DNA of 64,000 bases from Owenia fusiformis (lineage: Eukaryota; Annelida; Polychaeta; Sabellida; Oweniidae). The notes under the pieces are model-generated. The model saw only the letters and a program-made list of their open reading frames with translations, was not told where the DNA came from and did not search any database. A program made the position numbers and the translations under genes. Below, in pieces: positions 31,173 through 45,461 of this stretch. Each line of letters begins with the position of its first letter. Within the stretch, counting starts at the first letter, position 1. Location of the stretch: assembly GCA_903813345.2 (NCBI GenBank), contig CAIIXF020000011.1, positions 36,824,062 to 36,888,061 of the forward strand, written 5' to 3'.

Positions 31173-33120
31173 ATTGGCCCCACTCTGGTGATGATCTTTA
31201 CAATAACGTGTCCAACTTTAATATTGTATTATCTGATGATGTAATCCGTTAATTCAGAGATCCCTGATGATGTAAGTTTAGATTCCAAATCTTGGAGACT
31301 GGGATATCAATTTTGCAGTGGGATGAAAACTGAAAATACAGAAGAATTAAATAAATTAATATTTCTATTGATCAATGTTCAACTGCACATCCAATCTAAT
31401 ACACAATGACAACTTTATATTTTTCTCAAAATGATTTTTTAGAATTCCAGTTAAAGCCAATGTTTGATATATTCAGGTAATTTAAGAATGTTCTTTTCTA
31501 AAAACTCATTGCTTGACCTAGTTTACCGAGATACAAAATGTAAAAGTACCTACTCCTAGATATCAACATTTCTTGGAATTATCTTCTTTCTTGTTTTACT
31601 CGCACGCATGCACAATAATATGACCATTCAAGTAAACAACACATATACTTACTATATTGACAAACAGGTTAGACAAACAATAAGAAAAGTTTTGCAATTG
31701 TAATTAGTTAAAACTGCATGTACTTCAAACAGGAATCATAATTGAACATTGTTTCTGTGTATTTTATTAATAAAACTTCCTTGTTTGTATTTGTTTGCCT
31801 TTACCTTAACTCTTCAGTGCAGGTCTGATAAGACTGCATGGCAATATTTGCAACTATTTTTATTTATAGACAGTTGTACTTGAGCAGATAACCTCATTTA
31901 GGTAAGGGTATTTTAATATTTGTAATGATTTTTTGCTTTTGCAAAAAGTTGATGAGATGATGTTTTACAATTCTAACATCATTACAAAACATTAAACATA
32001 GAATCAATGTTAGTTTTCCATATATGTTGCATTGGCCTTATTCATTATAATCATATAAAATGTAGACCTTCATTCAGTACTATGGCTGCAAACATTTTTT
32101 ATCTACCTTGGCCTTAAAACATTTAAGTACATGACGAGTGTGATACAAAAAGTAAGCATTGATAGAACCATTTTTCAATGAAAATCAATCCAAGAACTGT
32201 ATGTATAGTGGATTAACAAATCACTTAATATAATATATAGTAGGAAGAGGGGGGTCACTGATCAATAATTCAATTTCTAATCTGATCAATACACTGAATC
32301 AAACCATTATAGTACAGAATAATATCCAGTATAGTTCAATAAACAGTCCCAATGTATATCACTTAGGGACTCAGTTCCCCTTGCATCTTGTAAATATTTT
32401 TAATTTCAATGTTTTCTCAAAACTGTGGTAGAACTCTATTTTGGCTCTATTGAAATGCACATGTTAAATTGAGTTCAAGTTCAATTTAGAACTTCACTTT
32501 GCCCCTCCAAAGAATATCAGTGAAATGCAGCAAAAACTGTACCTTCCTAATTTAAAAAAAATCTAACGAAAATCAAAACTTCTGCTCTCTTATATAGATG
32601 GAGTGGCAAAATGTCATCATATTTGTGTGTATTGACCAATTCACCACTACAAAGCACAACCATTCGCAGAAATAAATCCCGGATATTTTACCATTTTCTG
32701 ATATAGTCTCCCAGGTATCTTGTACACTATACGTCTGCAAATTAGAGTATTCTATCCAAAGACGGTGAAGTTATATGCCATTAAAGTCCCAAACAGATTT
32801 TTAATAGAACTACTTTCACCATGTCATGAAATAAACAAAGCAAGTAATGATAGTACAGTCTGTGAAGTAGGTCTTGTTATGAATAGCATATACAAAGAAT
32901 TTTGTTTTCTCATGATAGCAGCGGATCACTGACCTTGAATTGAAGTGCTTACAGCTAAGAGGTCTATTTGTGTACATGTATCCTCCAAATTCAACCCAAC
33001 TTCTTCATCCTTTAACCATATAAATAAAATTTGTTACGAACCTAAGTTAAAAAAACATTTTACTGGAGACGGTTAGTGCTGAATCTGCCTGCTACTTTTC
33101 GAAATAATATATAATATGTT
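31173..33120. other. CPT1 upstream region
   Basis: AT-rich. It should hold the CPT1 5' UTR, any non-coding first exon and the promoter, but I see no motif strong enough to place them. Confidence 0.4.
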
Positions 33121-33480
33121 TAAGGATGTTCCCTGGACGAAGTTGAAAACGATGAACACCAACCCCTAATTTTTCTTTTCAAAATGTGAAGTACATAGCA
33201 TAACTAAGTGTTTCTGTGAGTTTAAGAAAAAGTTAAATATTCAAAAGTGTGTTTTGGGGTGAAAACCTGATTTTTAACATGGGTTTCAATGAGAAAGTGC
33301 CACGCCCACTTTTGTCAAATATTGACACTTTAGAGGCCTCTTGCTCAGAAAAAAGCACACTAACATATGGTTTTTAAAGTTTTAATATTCTTTGTTGCCC
33401 GTGAGAATCCCAGAAAACCATTTTTGAGAAAAAGTTAAATACTATTGAATATTTTCCTATCTGACCAGGGAACATCCTTA
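33121..33480. mobile_element. piggyBac-like MITE with TTAA flanks
   Basis: Termini GGATGTTCCCTGG (33124) and CCAGGGAACATCC (ending 33477) are inverted copies flanked on both sides by TTAA, the target duplication typical of piggyBac-superfamily elements. Confidence 0.75.
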
Positions 33481-34658
33481 AGGTACCTATTTAATCTGCT
33501 TTCATATTTAACAGCAAATTTTCCAATTTCTATCTTGATTCTTAAAGTATCCAACCTCATGAAATAGTCCTTTAGATGTGAAAAAGCTAGATGTTATATT
33601 GCTGATATTAAATAGCAAATGTTTGTTGTCATTTGATCTAAAAACATAAACAATCATTATGGGTATATCGTGTATATTCAAGAAATAAAATCTTTTTTTG
33701 GAAAATGAATGTTAAGTTTTTTTGGTTGTGGTAGCGAAACGAGTTTAAGTAAAAATAATAGGTTATCATAAATGTTTTCTGTTCTAGTTGTTCTATATTT
33801 TGACGACCAGGGTTGAGAGTTAATCTGATGTAGATGTTTGTTTCATCTATCTGACAAGATAATTTCTACAAAAAGATATGATTAGAAACATTTAAACACT
33901 TACATTCAGAGCTATTTCAGAGTCATTCAGCAATATTTGAGCCCAAATGGCAATACCATATCTTTAATCCCAAAATATTAAAGACTCATCTGACTCATGA
34001 CTCTCACTATCTCAATCTTCCTATTTACAATTAATTACAAAATCCCTCTTAATTTCTTTTTGATACTGTCATATCATCTGACCTGTAAATTTATCTAGAT
34101 TCAAACATCCATGATACAGCCAGTCATTCCAGGTGAAGTTTACCACACGAACTATGCCGATTATGATTCTTAGTGTACCCTTTGCCAGAAGATGACTTCT
34201 TAAACACTTTAAATTGAGAGTTCTTTGATCTAGCTCAAATATCCAATCATAAAGTTATACTTTCTGCCTATGAGGAGCTCACATGTAGACTACATGCATT
34301 CATTCAAACTCCAGGAAAAGATGAACACTCACACTACATTTAAAATTGACTTGGTGATCATCAAAACAATTAACTCATCTTTAATAGTCAGAGGGTAATA
34401 TAGCTAGCTAATGGCTAATCAGGTTATATTTTAGGTCAATGGCCTTTAATCAGTTTAAAATGTCACCTATCTCTCTCAAACTCTTATATGCACTGATATG
34501 CACAACACATAGGTTGTTGAGTGCAAATGCTTTGTATATTCCAATATGTTATATTGTGAAATAAACTATATATTATAGAGTGATGTTCAAGACTCCAAAT
34601 ATAAACATTCAGTGTGAACTTTAGTCTTAACTGTTTAACAATATCAATGACGTAGGTT

Positions 34659-35075
34659 AAGGGGAGGCATCAAAAGTTCGATGTCGGATCGGAAACTAAA
34701 TAAATCTAGTTTTGACTCAGACCCCCCCCTCCCCCACCAAAACTTAATACCGTGAAAGTTGATCGCTTACTTCCAGTTTGGGAATTTGAAAAATTATTGC
34801 TAAACACGATCTAGTTTTTGTTAATTCCTATCGTAATTTGCGGCTTTTAACAACTATTGATAGAATAGAATCCATTGGAATGATTCTGACGAAGAAAGCA
34901 TCAGGTAAAATCTTTATTTTTAAACCATTCCAAGGCATTCTGAGTTGAAATTGCCAAAAATTTGAAATGTTGAAATTTGTCAGATAGCAAACTGAAATTG
35001 GTTTGAACCCCCTCCCCCCCTAACTAGATTTATTTAGTTTTCTATCCGACATCGAACTTTTGATGCCTCCCCTAA
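34659..35075. mobile_element. ~417 bp MITE-like element
   Basis: TAAGGGGAGGCATCAAAAGT-TCGATGTCGGAT at the left is inverted at 35045-35075. Inside, AAACTAAATAAATCTAGTTT and a C-rich tract also have inverted partners. Confidence 0.85.
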
Positions 35076-35563
35076 GTGCTCATGTATTTCAGAATGTTAA
35101 CCTTATGAATGAATCGCCTAGATACAAGCCACTAAAACTCAAATAAAAGCATGTTTTCTCTGAACTTGGTCTGCGTTGACTGTTTGTTTGTAAACAAATC
35201 TGATTTATTAAATTGAACAAGGTGAGAAGAACATCTTGATCTATCTGAAGATATTGCATAGGCTGGTTGGAGTCGGTGTGTCAGGTGCAAGCAAGGTCTT
35301 GTTTTGTAAAAATAGATATTTAAGTACAATAAGGGTAACATAAAAGTGAAACCCATCTCTGGATTTACCATTTTAGAGGCATTCAGGTAGCTTGACTTTT
35401 ACAAAAATCCAAAACAAAGTTTACAATACAGTAATATAAATTTATCAGGATAATTCAAATGCCTCATTATCGGAATTATTGGATTCATTATGTCAGATCA
35501 AACTATTAAATTAAGTCATAGAGCCCCAGTGGCAAGTAACCTTAATGTCAATATTTTCTTACT

Positions 35564-35756
35564 GAGCAGTGATCTCCCCAGGTGGGTGCAAAATCCTTAT
35601 TTTCACAATTTAGACCAAAATTGGTCAAAATGTGCCAATTTTTCATGATTTTTCTCATTTTCAAGTGGGTGCAAATAGATTTTCAAATGGGTTATTTTTA
35701 GAATCTCAGGTGGGTGCTGCTCCCACTTGTTTTAATGCTGGGGGGATCACTGCTGA
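35564..35756. mobile_element. ~190 bp MITE (GAGCAGTGATC family)
   Basis: ACTGAGCAGTGATCTCCCCA pairs with TGGGGGGATCACTGCTGAGT. A reversed copy lies at 36947-37065 and a body fragment at about 27570-27655. Confidence 0.75.
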
Positions 35757-36946
35757 GTACAATTAGGAAGACCTTGCTATATCATACAACATGATAGATT
35801 TATGAATTGAACATTGATATTTTGTTCAAAATAACGTATAAAACCAAGGATAAATCTAAATTTACATATTTTACATTTGCTCTCTTTTGCTCAATGTCTT
35901 TAATATATAGAAAGCATACAAAATATTGCCCTTTGACTATAATAACACATATCTACATGTCTTTAATTCAAGGCTAATGTCAAAATCTATTATTTCTTAC
36001 TTTTTAGGTACATGCAAAAACAATAAATTTTTTCTACTACTTATTTTGCTACAAAATCTAATTTTGAGTCACTTACATATAACAGCTTGTAGATCCTTAG
36101 TCTCCGTTTATAAATTGAATAACTATTAACGAATAATCTGATCTGAGTTAATAATCTAGTTTTATTTCTTTTTTAGACGAGTCAATATGTTATTTATAGC
36201 TGTCAAGGTTATACGTATTAATGAATTACATAATTAATTAGAAATTACCCTTGGCATCTAAATGAATGATTAATATCAAAATGATGACAGGTATCTTAAC
36301 TACTTGTAGCAGTATATGATTTCATATTATATGTGTGAAATTAATGAGCATTGTTTGATAATCGCTTCATTCACAAAAGATTTATCTGTTTTGTCACCTT
36401 GTTTTCAAGTTTTTGATCATCACGTCAACAGCTTTTTACAAAATGCCAACAAAATAGTTTCGCATCCAAACCCATCTGAATATTCCCTCCCTATCATCTA
36501 AGGCTGGTGTTAGACCTCTGGCCAAACTATCAAACTGATTCTGGATCTGGCGAAAAGTGTGGGGGGATAAGGAAGGATTAGGATGTATTAGCCTGTTATC
36601 AGGGAGAATCATAGCTCCTATAGCTTTTAAATAATGTATTTTGAAATAATTTGATCTCTCAGTCTCATTATAGCAATACCTGCAAGAACTTTGTCTTGAA
36701 CATATGCAAGTGGCAGATAAGAGGGAGTCTAGTACATCAGAATGTCTAACTCACATCATACTTTTATTCTCCCAACTTTGTTTAATAGTCGTAAAGAATA
36801 GGCCTAGATTGGCTTGATGTCCCCCACTCAAGACCCCTCTCCTATATAAGGATGTAAGACTAAGGCCGAGGTGGATTTTATTCAAGATTCACCACAATAC
36901 TGCAGAGGCCTTATATGAAAAGATTCCCTACTATTGGCTTTCATAA

Positions 36947-37065
36947 CAGTGATCTTCCCAGTATTGAAAATGAGAGAAATCATGAAAATTGGCATTTTTG
37001 ATCAATTTTGGTCTGGATCGTGAAAATGAGAATTTTGCACCTATTTGAGAAAACAAACTGTGGAG
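36947..37065. mobile_element. Second GAGCAGTGATC-family MITE copy
   Basis: CAGTGATCTTCCCAG at the left and GTGGAGAACACTG at the right. The interior is the reversed body of the 35564 element (CAATTTTGGTCTGGATCGTG). Confidence 0.65.
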
Positions 37066-38409
37066 AACACTGATACACCTGTTGAGTCTACACGTGTCTT
37101 ATAAAGCATGTACAGCCGGGCAGCAAGACCCCTGGTTTCAATTGTCTACGTTGTTTGGCATTAAAATGTGGTGTTCTTCCGCGGAGAGAAAGTAGTTCGT
37201 TAATTGGATTTCTATGAAATGACAGCCTGTTTCAAACTAAGTTAAAGGGTATAAGCAAAAATTTTAAATTTATATTTATCCAATATTATGTGAGAGTGTA
37301 GTCTCAAGCGTCGGTCTGATGTACTTTTGAACGAATATCTTATTCATGGGAGTTGCTGTGACGTATTTCCCGATGGATCCAATACGATATATTTTTTAAC
37401 CAAAATAACGCTTGCATCACAAATTTTACTGGGCCGTTTGATGATAACGTTTGTTATATTTTATCATATTCAGATATGTGATAGCCCTAATGACGCCGGT
37501 TCTTTTCCTCCTTGTGGCCTAATCAAATTCACAATATGAGTTGGCAAAATTTGTCTTTGAAATTGGGCTTCGCACTTCAAACGATTTCATTTTTTATTTT
37601 GACATGGGTAGAAATAAAGGGTTTAAACTCCACTAGAAACTTACAGAAAGTCTAGAAAAGCAATTTATTTTGAAAATATACATTCAAATGCATCTTTGCT
37701 GAGATTTCTAATGTTAAGTATTAAAACTACTCACTTTTTTCCATGCTTTACTGCAGACGATGATTATTTGTGCTGTGAAAAAACTAAATAATTGTTGAGC
37801 CAAAACTAAGTCTGGGCCGTTTTATGATAACAATAATTTCATTTTCTCAAATAAGTGTTTTTTTATAGTGCTGATTCCAAATTTTATTGCTGTCTCAATA
37901 ATCAATTGAAAGACGCAAGGAAAGTTGGTGAATTTCAATCATGAAGATAGGTGAAAAATGACAGGTCCCCAATCAATTATATACGGCGCCATCTTTTTGC
38001 ATAGTTCAAGGTCACTGAAATATTGCTGAAACGAACAGTCTTTTCTGTGGAATTATGCGATAATCTGGCTCGATTAGGCTAAGTTATGATCTTTCCTTGT
38101 TGAGAGGTGTCATGCATTTATATAAGATGTCAACTAATTATCACGAAAAGGTATGTATAATTCCATTATTACGACGAAATCGTTACGATTACAGTATTTT
38201 TTTCAAGAATTTGATTTTGGAATTTGTGAATTTGATTCTGATTTTTCTAAATGAGGTCTAACCGTTATGCAGGTCCTTATCATATCGTACACATTGGGAT
38301 ATCAGAAGTACGGCATTGTACATGTATCTCCAACTAGGAATGAAATAATTCATACGAATAGGCCTACCACTAGACTTCAATAATGAAGTCCATAGGCACT
38401 AATGGGAGG

Positions 38410-38884
38410 AGAGGACTTTGTATAAAAAACCTCCTACCTCATACATCTACCCACCTACGTGGGACATGATACAGTCATTGAAGGTTTCAATTTTAAAGAT
38501 TTTTAAATCTCAACATAGCTCTAATTATTTCCACAACTCCGGCTTTATTTTAAGACAGATCCATGAATAAAGGCATATGGGTGCATTGTAATGTGTAATG
38601 ACCTGAGGGCGCCCCAGGGGAATAACTAACTAACGACTGCGAGCATAGGTCCAACAATTGAAAGAAAGTGTGCTAAATTCGATGCCCCAAGTGGGAATCA
38701 AACCCAGCTGGGCTGTAGTAGCAACTTGCTACCAAGGGTCGTTACAAATGCATCTATAATTCATCATAAACTAAGATTTAATAAACTAAGATCTTTGAAG
38801 TTTGAACCCTTCAAAGACTGTATCATATCCAACGTACGTGGGTAGGTAGGTATGAGGTAGGAGGTTTTTTATACAAAGCCCTTG
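38410..38884. mobile_element. ~475 bp MITE-like element
   Basis: Arms 38410-38476 and 38815-38884: GGACTTTGTATAAAAAACCT-CCTACCTCAT is inverted at the right as ATGAGGTAGGAGG...TATACAAAG. A tRNA-like B-box (GGTTTGATTCC on the minus strand) lies inside at about 38695. Confidence 0.82.
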
Positions 38885-41800
38885 GGGAGAGTGATTTGAA
38901 CATTTAATGTACCCAAGATCTGACTATAGCCTCTTTCGAGCTTACATAGATGATTACTTAAATACATCGCTTATGCAGTCTACATGTAACGTCCATGTTT
39001 GTGTGCTCTACTGTTGTGTATCTCGATTCCAGGACCATCACACACAGACCCACATTTTATCTGAACAACCATGCAGTGAGTACACAAGGTGACGAAGAAC
39101 TGCTGGGATGGACCGCTGAGGATAAGGGGACATGATGATATACAACATAATCTATTTGCTGTCCTTAGCTATACAATATGGAGCTCTGGGAGAATTGTCA
39201 GTCAAATTACTGTGTGCTGCATTGTATTTCATCTTTATATCTGTCCAAGAAGTTGGGAGTATGTCTGTCTGCTGGATATTTGACTGAGATTAGCAAGAAT
39301 ATATAACATTCAGGTAATAGTATTTGTGTGCAAGCGATCAAGATTCCTCTGGCGATTTCCGTAGCACATACATGTATGGCATAGCTAGAACCTGAATGAC
39401 AGAGAAATTCAGATCATTGTTGACAATGTGCCTGACTGCCTGATGAAAAGTCATTTCTGATTGTTAGTTTATCATAATCTTATATAAATATAGACATCAA
39501 CTATCCATTATTAGTGATACTTGTTGCACTTTCAATGATTCTGCAAAGTGTATTCCACTGACGCTTTAGGCTTTGGGTAATACACTTTTCTAGAATCGTT
39601 AAAAGATGAACAAGTATTTTTAAATTAAACCGTATGAAATATTTGTAAAACTTTTAACGTCTATTAAAACTTTGTTGATTGAAAAAATGTGCCATTAAAT
39701 AGTTTAAGGGTGACAATGTTATTCTGCTTTTATAATTTCCAATAGTAGTCAAAATGTAGGTATAAAATTTCTCTTCTATATATTTCCAGGCCAATGGGGT
39801 ACTGGCTGACTGGACCCAATCAAGAGAGACATGTTTCGAGGAATGCAGAGCAACAATGATTAATTAATAATTGACCTATGAAAATAGGATTATGTATCTA
39901 CATAATATACAAATCAAGATACCCTGTGCTGATTATTGTTGCATCAGAATATTCTGAATACTGTTATAAGTTTTGGAAAAATGAAGCTGTAAACAACAAA
40001 TATCCAGATGTATTGAGAAACAATTAATGTTGAGAGGGGACATTGAAGATGGAATATACATTTAAGTTCAACTTAGCAAGAATTTGGTGAGTCTTTCATT
40101 GACCAAAAACACTAACACTGTTCTTTGTTAAAAGTGTCAAGGCATAAACTGTAAAGTCTGATGTCTCACAAATCTATTAATCAGAAAGGAGGGACTAAAT
40201 TCAATTACTGGCAGATGGATTAATCCACTAAATGTTTATGGTAAACTCATTGAAATATGAAAAGAACATTCATTGAAATATGAATAGAATATTCATTGAA
40301 ATATGAATAGAATATTGGCAAGTACCATTATATTTAAATGAGTTGGGCATAAGATAGTTAAAGGACCAGGTATAGTATGGCGAGTGATTTTAGACAATCA
40401 TATTTTTATGAGTACTTTATGAGTTTAGATACAACTTTTCTCATTAACACAATATGTTATCGCTCAAGAAATTTCTCAAGGATAATAAAAATATCAATTA
40501 AAAAATTCAAATATTTATGAATAGCAACCCCATGTCAACATTTCTTTCAAAATATTGAAGTCATTTACTCACAAAGAGGATCTTCTCTTTTATTTTAATT
40601 GCATGAAAAGATTATTCAACAAGGGGTCTAAACCTCTTCATATGTAGAAATGTAAAGAAATTGAAATTAAATTTTGTAAACAGGCAAAGGAAATAATGTT
40701 CAGTTTTTTAAATAAATCTACTTGTATTGCAATAACATACTGTATGGAATTTCTTATTTACCCTTTTTCTAATCTAATTTTTAGTGGAGATGAAATGATA
40801 ATTGAAATTGAAATTTAATCAGGAATTGAGATAAAATATGCCAAATATGTTATTAATTCATGAAACATAACAGTATAAACTTTGGATTCACAAAGTTGTA
40901 TGGCATTTCATCTGTTCATAAGTGTAATAAGTTGCTTTTGAAGCATTTTTCTATAGCCATTTTGGAGGAAAAAATGATGAAAAAATGTTTAATCTTTTAA
41001 TTTGAAGTGTGACCTGAATTGATTGCAAACTTCATATTTGCACATCTGATGTGATATACCATTTTTGTGATATTGTGAAATTGTTTAATTTGCAATTGAT
41101 TCAGGTCATAGTGTATTTTAGGTATTTTTCGAAAATCAATAGAAACCAATGGCTTCAATTGGAATATAATGTTATCCATATGTTAAGTCAATGGAGCACA
41201 TCCAATGTCAAGTATATTCACCCTTGCTGAACTTAATGACCTCAACCTCAGCCCATGTGGGTCCAAATGCTTAAATATTTTCCAAAGTATTATGTGACAT
41301 TGCATTCTTTATGTTACATGTACACCTAAAAATTATTCATTTTGTTCATGGGGCAATCATAAAGGAGAGTGCACTAGACCCTTTATGTTGGTACACCTTT
41401 AGAATGGGCTTTTATTTAACAACATTAAAATTCATATTTGTATTAAGTGGCCTTGAATGAAAAATATGATTTTGAGATTGACCCCTCATATATAATATTG
41501 CACCCCACGACTTAATGGAAAGGTACAGTGAGTGCCTTTGTCAGCCAAGGTCACAATGACCTAGGCAGTGATAAACTATAACACAGCATGTTATGTGCAG
41601 TATATAGAAGTCCATGACTCCATGTACATGTATTAACCTCCTATAGACATGATAGAGACTAAAAGGGCTCTATACACTAGCCAACCCTTTCTGGCCGGCC
41701 AGTTATCTTCTCCCGGCCGGATATCCTGCTGGTATAGTAACAGTTCTTTGAAAAGGGATTGTAAATGCAGGAGAGAGTGGATTTTGCCTAAAAACTTGAT

Positions 41801-43449
41801 AGAATGCAGTCAGAATTCGATTTCATCTATAGATGTCACGCCGTCCGGTCAAAACATACAAAGGTCAAACTGAGTTCAGAGTTTTAATGGCGGTAGGTTT
41901 GGAATCGTTTTTAACCACTCGATCATGTCTGTTTTCTCAACTTATATTTAATCGAATAAGTTATTTTATACAAGGGACATATGTATAGATATATATGCTC
42001 CGTCGAGGGTAGTAATCAATACTATATTTTACGTTTTTGCTTAGTAATTGCGACTTGAAACGGTGTTTTCAACAAAAAAGTTGAAAATCTGACAAAGTTC
42101 TGTTCGCCACGACAGACGTGCGTGATTGTTTCAATATTAGCAGCGTAGATCAGGCATCTTAAGCTCAACGATTCTGTGTAATTTCAGGAATTATGATCAT
42201 ATATTTTGCGTATTACAAGCAATTCAATTTTCGAAATGAGAGATCTCAGAAATTTCTTACGAAGAAAATTTTTGTTGAACGTCAGCGGATTAATATATCG
42301 TGACGTCACGGATTTTAATGCTAACAATGGACTTGAGGGGCTTGCTGCCCGGCTGGTACAGTCATGGATTTAATACTCTGATGACGGGTCCAAAGTTACA
42401 TTTTTGACAGATAACAATTTTACATGAAATTTGATTAATGAGAATAAGGACGCTTTATAACCTTAGACTAGTGCACTAAAGTGCTTACTAAACCGATGAC
42501 TCACAATTGATGTTATCAGATATATGTTGATAAATACTCTATAAATACAGTAGTCATGATTGAAATACATATCGTTTAAATTCAAATAAGGAATATTCCA
42601 CTGAAATTCTAGTCTTTCTTACATCTGACTTCATGTGACAGCCCTTTATAAAGTTTGGATTGATACAATTTGTCATTTTCTATTAGTCATTTGCATGTCA
42701 TATATATTCTAGTAAAAGAGCATGATTTAATAAATTTAATTTTTGTTGATGACACCAGAATTCAAAATGATTTTATTAGAGAACTTCTAATTTATGTCAT
42801 GTTTGCGTACACATAATATTTAACTCTTAGGAAATCTTCATCTATTAATGAAAAAAAATGCTTCTTAATGGTATAACAGATTTGGTAAGAAAACTGAGGA
42901 TAACTTGAAATGAAAACCAATAACAATTACATGTACCTTTGCATCCTCTAGAAATATTGTAGAAATATCAAATCCTCAGCATAGAAGTCCTATAGCCTAC
43001 CCCAACAGCTATTTCAAAATAAAAGTGAAGAGGTGGTGAATTCGACCACTTTTGCCTGTTCTTCTCCAAAAGTAATCTAATCAAATTTGTGTGTCTTTTC
43101 TTAGTATTTTCACTGGAACTTTTACAACCTGTATCTAACACCTGCAGCGCCAGAACTGGTTTGGAACATTTCAGAACCTGGGCTCTGCACATTAACGCCT
43201 GATACTAGTAATAGGGCTCACTTATATTCTACATAGTGTGTGATAAAATCATCATCACACGTACCAAATATGATACAGGAAATATTCCAGGAAATTAAAA
43301 ATTGTATCACCACGAAAGCGCAGCTTGAATGGGGATTTTTTTTTACTTTTTACTCAGTTTAAAAGTATCAATCATATTTTTCTCTCACACAGATGTGTTA
43401 TGTCATTGATACAAAGTAGCTACTGGAATAAAAGTATCCATGTAATACA
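38885..43449. other. Intergenic, no gene recognised
   Basis: ORFs here are short and unconvincing. 42337-42361 (GGGGCTTGCTGCCCGGCTGG) is the inverted partner of 37106-37130, perhaps the ends of a large decayed element. Otherwise only the short repeat at 40240 stands out. Confidence 0.5.
40240..40318 (+). repeat. Short ~24 bp x 3 tandem repeat
   Basis: CATTGAAATATGAATAGAAT recurs three times with small changes. Intergenic. Confidence 0.8.
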
Positions 43450-44092
43450 TCCTAGTGCCTTACGGTAATGCCGGGTTGTCGGCAGCGGCAGTAGATACTC
43501 TCAATTGCCGGTAATAAAATCCATTGCCGATAATCGCCATGCTGCTGCAACATGATGATTGGCATTGCGATCCATTGTCAAATTTACGAAACAATGTTCG
43601 TTTAAGAATATTTTATCAATCATGTATATTTCAATCTCCACATTTGAAGAGCTAATCTGTCAATCAACTGCAAAGGATTCGTAAAAGGCGGGAGGATAAG
43701 CAAAACCCCACCCACTTCTGTCAATCATCTCCCATGCCGCGAGATTAACAAATCACATGACGTGATATTTCGGTGAAGTAAAAACAAAAACAAATAGTTT
43801 GATCAATTTTGATCGAATTCACTCTATATTATCATTCAAAGACTTCCTAACAATACACAATCACACACGAGATACACGATGATACAATATATCCACTGTA
43901 GTTGATGTGAGCGGGAAATCAAGCTGAGAAATCGGCTTCGTTAAGGATTTTTCGAAATATTTTAGTTTCACTTTCAGGTTTTTCCCCGGGATTTTAGGAA
44001 CATTATCAGTATCAACGATTATCGGTAACGGTAAGGTAATGGAGGTGAAATTTACCGGCAGTGAGATCCATTACCGTTGCAAGCACTAATAC
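43450..44092. mobile_element. ~640 bp element with degenerate inverted ends
   Basis: CTAGTGCCTTACGGTAATGCC and CATTACCGTTGCAAGCACTA are imperfect inverted termini. Both flanks carry TTGCCGGTAAT/TTACCGGCA and CGATAATCG motifs. Confidence 0.55.
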
Positions 44093-44106
44093 ATCCGTTG
44101 TCACTA

Positions 44107-44203
44107 TGACATAAAATATGCCTTCATTCTTGCCCAAATATAGAGTCTCCCAAGGTCGGCCTTATTGGGAGAACTCAGGCATATTTCACGTCATAGTGAC
44201 ATA
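44107..44203. repeat. ~97 bp inverted repeat
   Basis: GTCACTATGACATAAAATATGCC is inverted at GGCATATTTCACGTCATAGTGAC. Confidence 0.75.
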
Positions 44204-44404
44204 ACCTCTAAATATAGATCTAGCCCCTGGGATCTAGCCTGAGCATTTACATAATTTAAAATGGGAGAGTATCCATACACCGCAACCGTAGATGTTTACA
44301 TCACAAAGATTGGTGAAGATGCTTCAAGGAACCAATCAAAATATTTGAAACATTAGACTATTTCTTAGACCATCTTCTGTTGAGGTCCAAATATCGTTAG
44401 GCCT

Positions 44405-44643
44405 ACAGTTGGGGACATAAATAAATGACAGGTGGATTTGCTGAAGTGAGGATTTCCCATGTTAAAAATAAGAGAATTAACAAGAGGCCATAAATCAGTG
44501 GATGAGATTATACAAAATGTAAAATATACAAATTTTAAGGGATATGTATCTAGACAATATTGGAAATTATGGGCTTTCAGACCACCATAATTAGGAAATG
44601 GTGATCGAAAATCGACCTGTCATTTATTTTTGTCCCCAACTGT
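44405..44643. mobile_element. 239 bp MITE
   Basis: ACAGTTGGGGACATAAATAA-ATGACAGGT and ACCTGTCATTTATTTTTGTC-CCCAACTGT are near-perfect inverted ends. Confidence 0.85.
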
Positions 44644-45461
44644 ACTCATTTGTAAAAGAGGGTAGATTCGGTGACAACGATGGGAAAATGGCTAACCAAA
44701 ACCTATTAGCAAATTACAGCAATAGTGGAATCTGAATGAATTTATCTTCATATTCGATTTCAAAACAAACGATAACGATAGGCTAGCCAAATCTGAAAAG
44801 AAACTGTCCAAAAAAAGGCCCTGAAGAAGTTCCAACTTCTGTATGAACATGTGGATTGCTAGCAATGTATTGTGCATCAAATTGAAGATAATTGATATGC
44901 CTTTCATGATTTCATACAATATAAGACGAAATAAAACCAATTTACCTTTGATTTCTACGAAGAATTAGCAGGTGGGGAATTTTTCAGTCTCAATTCCTCA
45001 GAAGTTTAGGAGTCTCGCCGAATCTCGTCCAGTGCGTCCCACTCTATTTTCCACTTTGTAGCTTATGGCAGTTGTATCAAATTAGAGTGACCAACATATC
45101 CATTGTATAGTTATATATCAAGTAGTTTAAACACGCTCTTAGTTTGGATAAAAGTAATATAAATTTAGGAAAGCCGAAAAAAACAAAGTCAAAACTAAAA
45201 TTTCCCCTGGAGATAATACGAGAGTTAGATGGTGTCTCATTTCATGTCTCATAAGATAATTTTAATTTTACCAGTAACAATATCATCGTTGCTTTAAATA
45301 TCTAAATGTTAATTATACTAATTATTCATAAATTAAGTATATTTGAATCAGAAATGTATTGCGAAACGTCCTCAAATCATCATTTAATGCATCAATTCAA
45401 AGTTCACAACTCGGAGTTAAAAACTATGACTGTAGGGCAAGGCTTATTAGACACCAATATT

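Noticed and set aside
36316-37539. Short plus-strand ORFs (61 and 70 codons) upstream of the MITE at 38410
   Set aside because: No recognisable protein, no splice context, AT-driven composition.
38640-38740. tRNA-like sequence (minus strand GGTTTGATTCC B-box-like)
   Set aside because: No proper acceptor stem or anticodon arm could be built; it lies inside a MITE and may be a decayed tRNA-derived SINE head at most.
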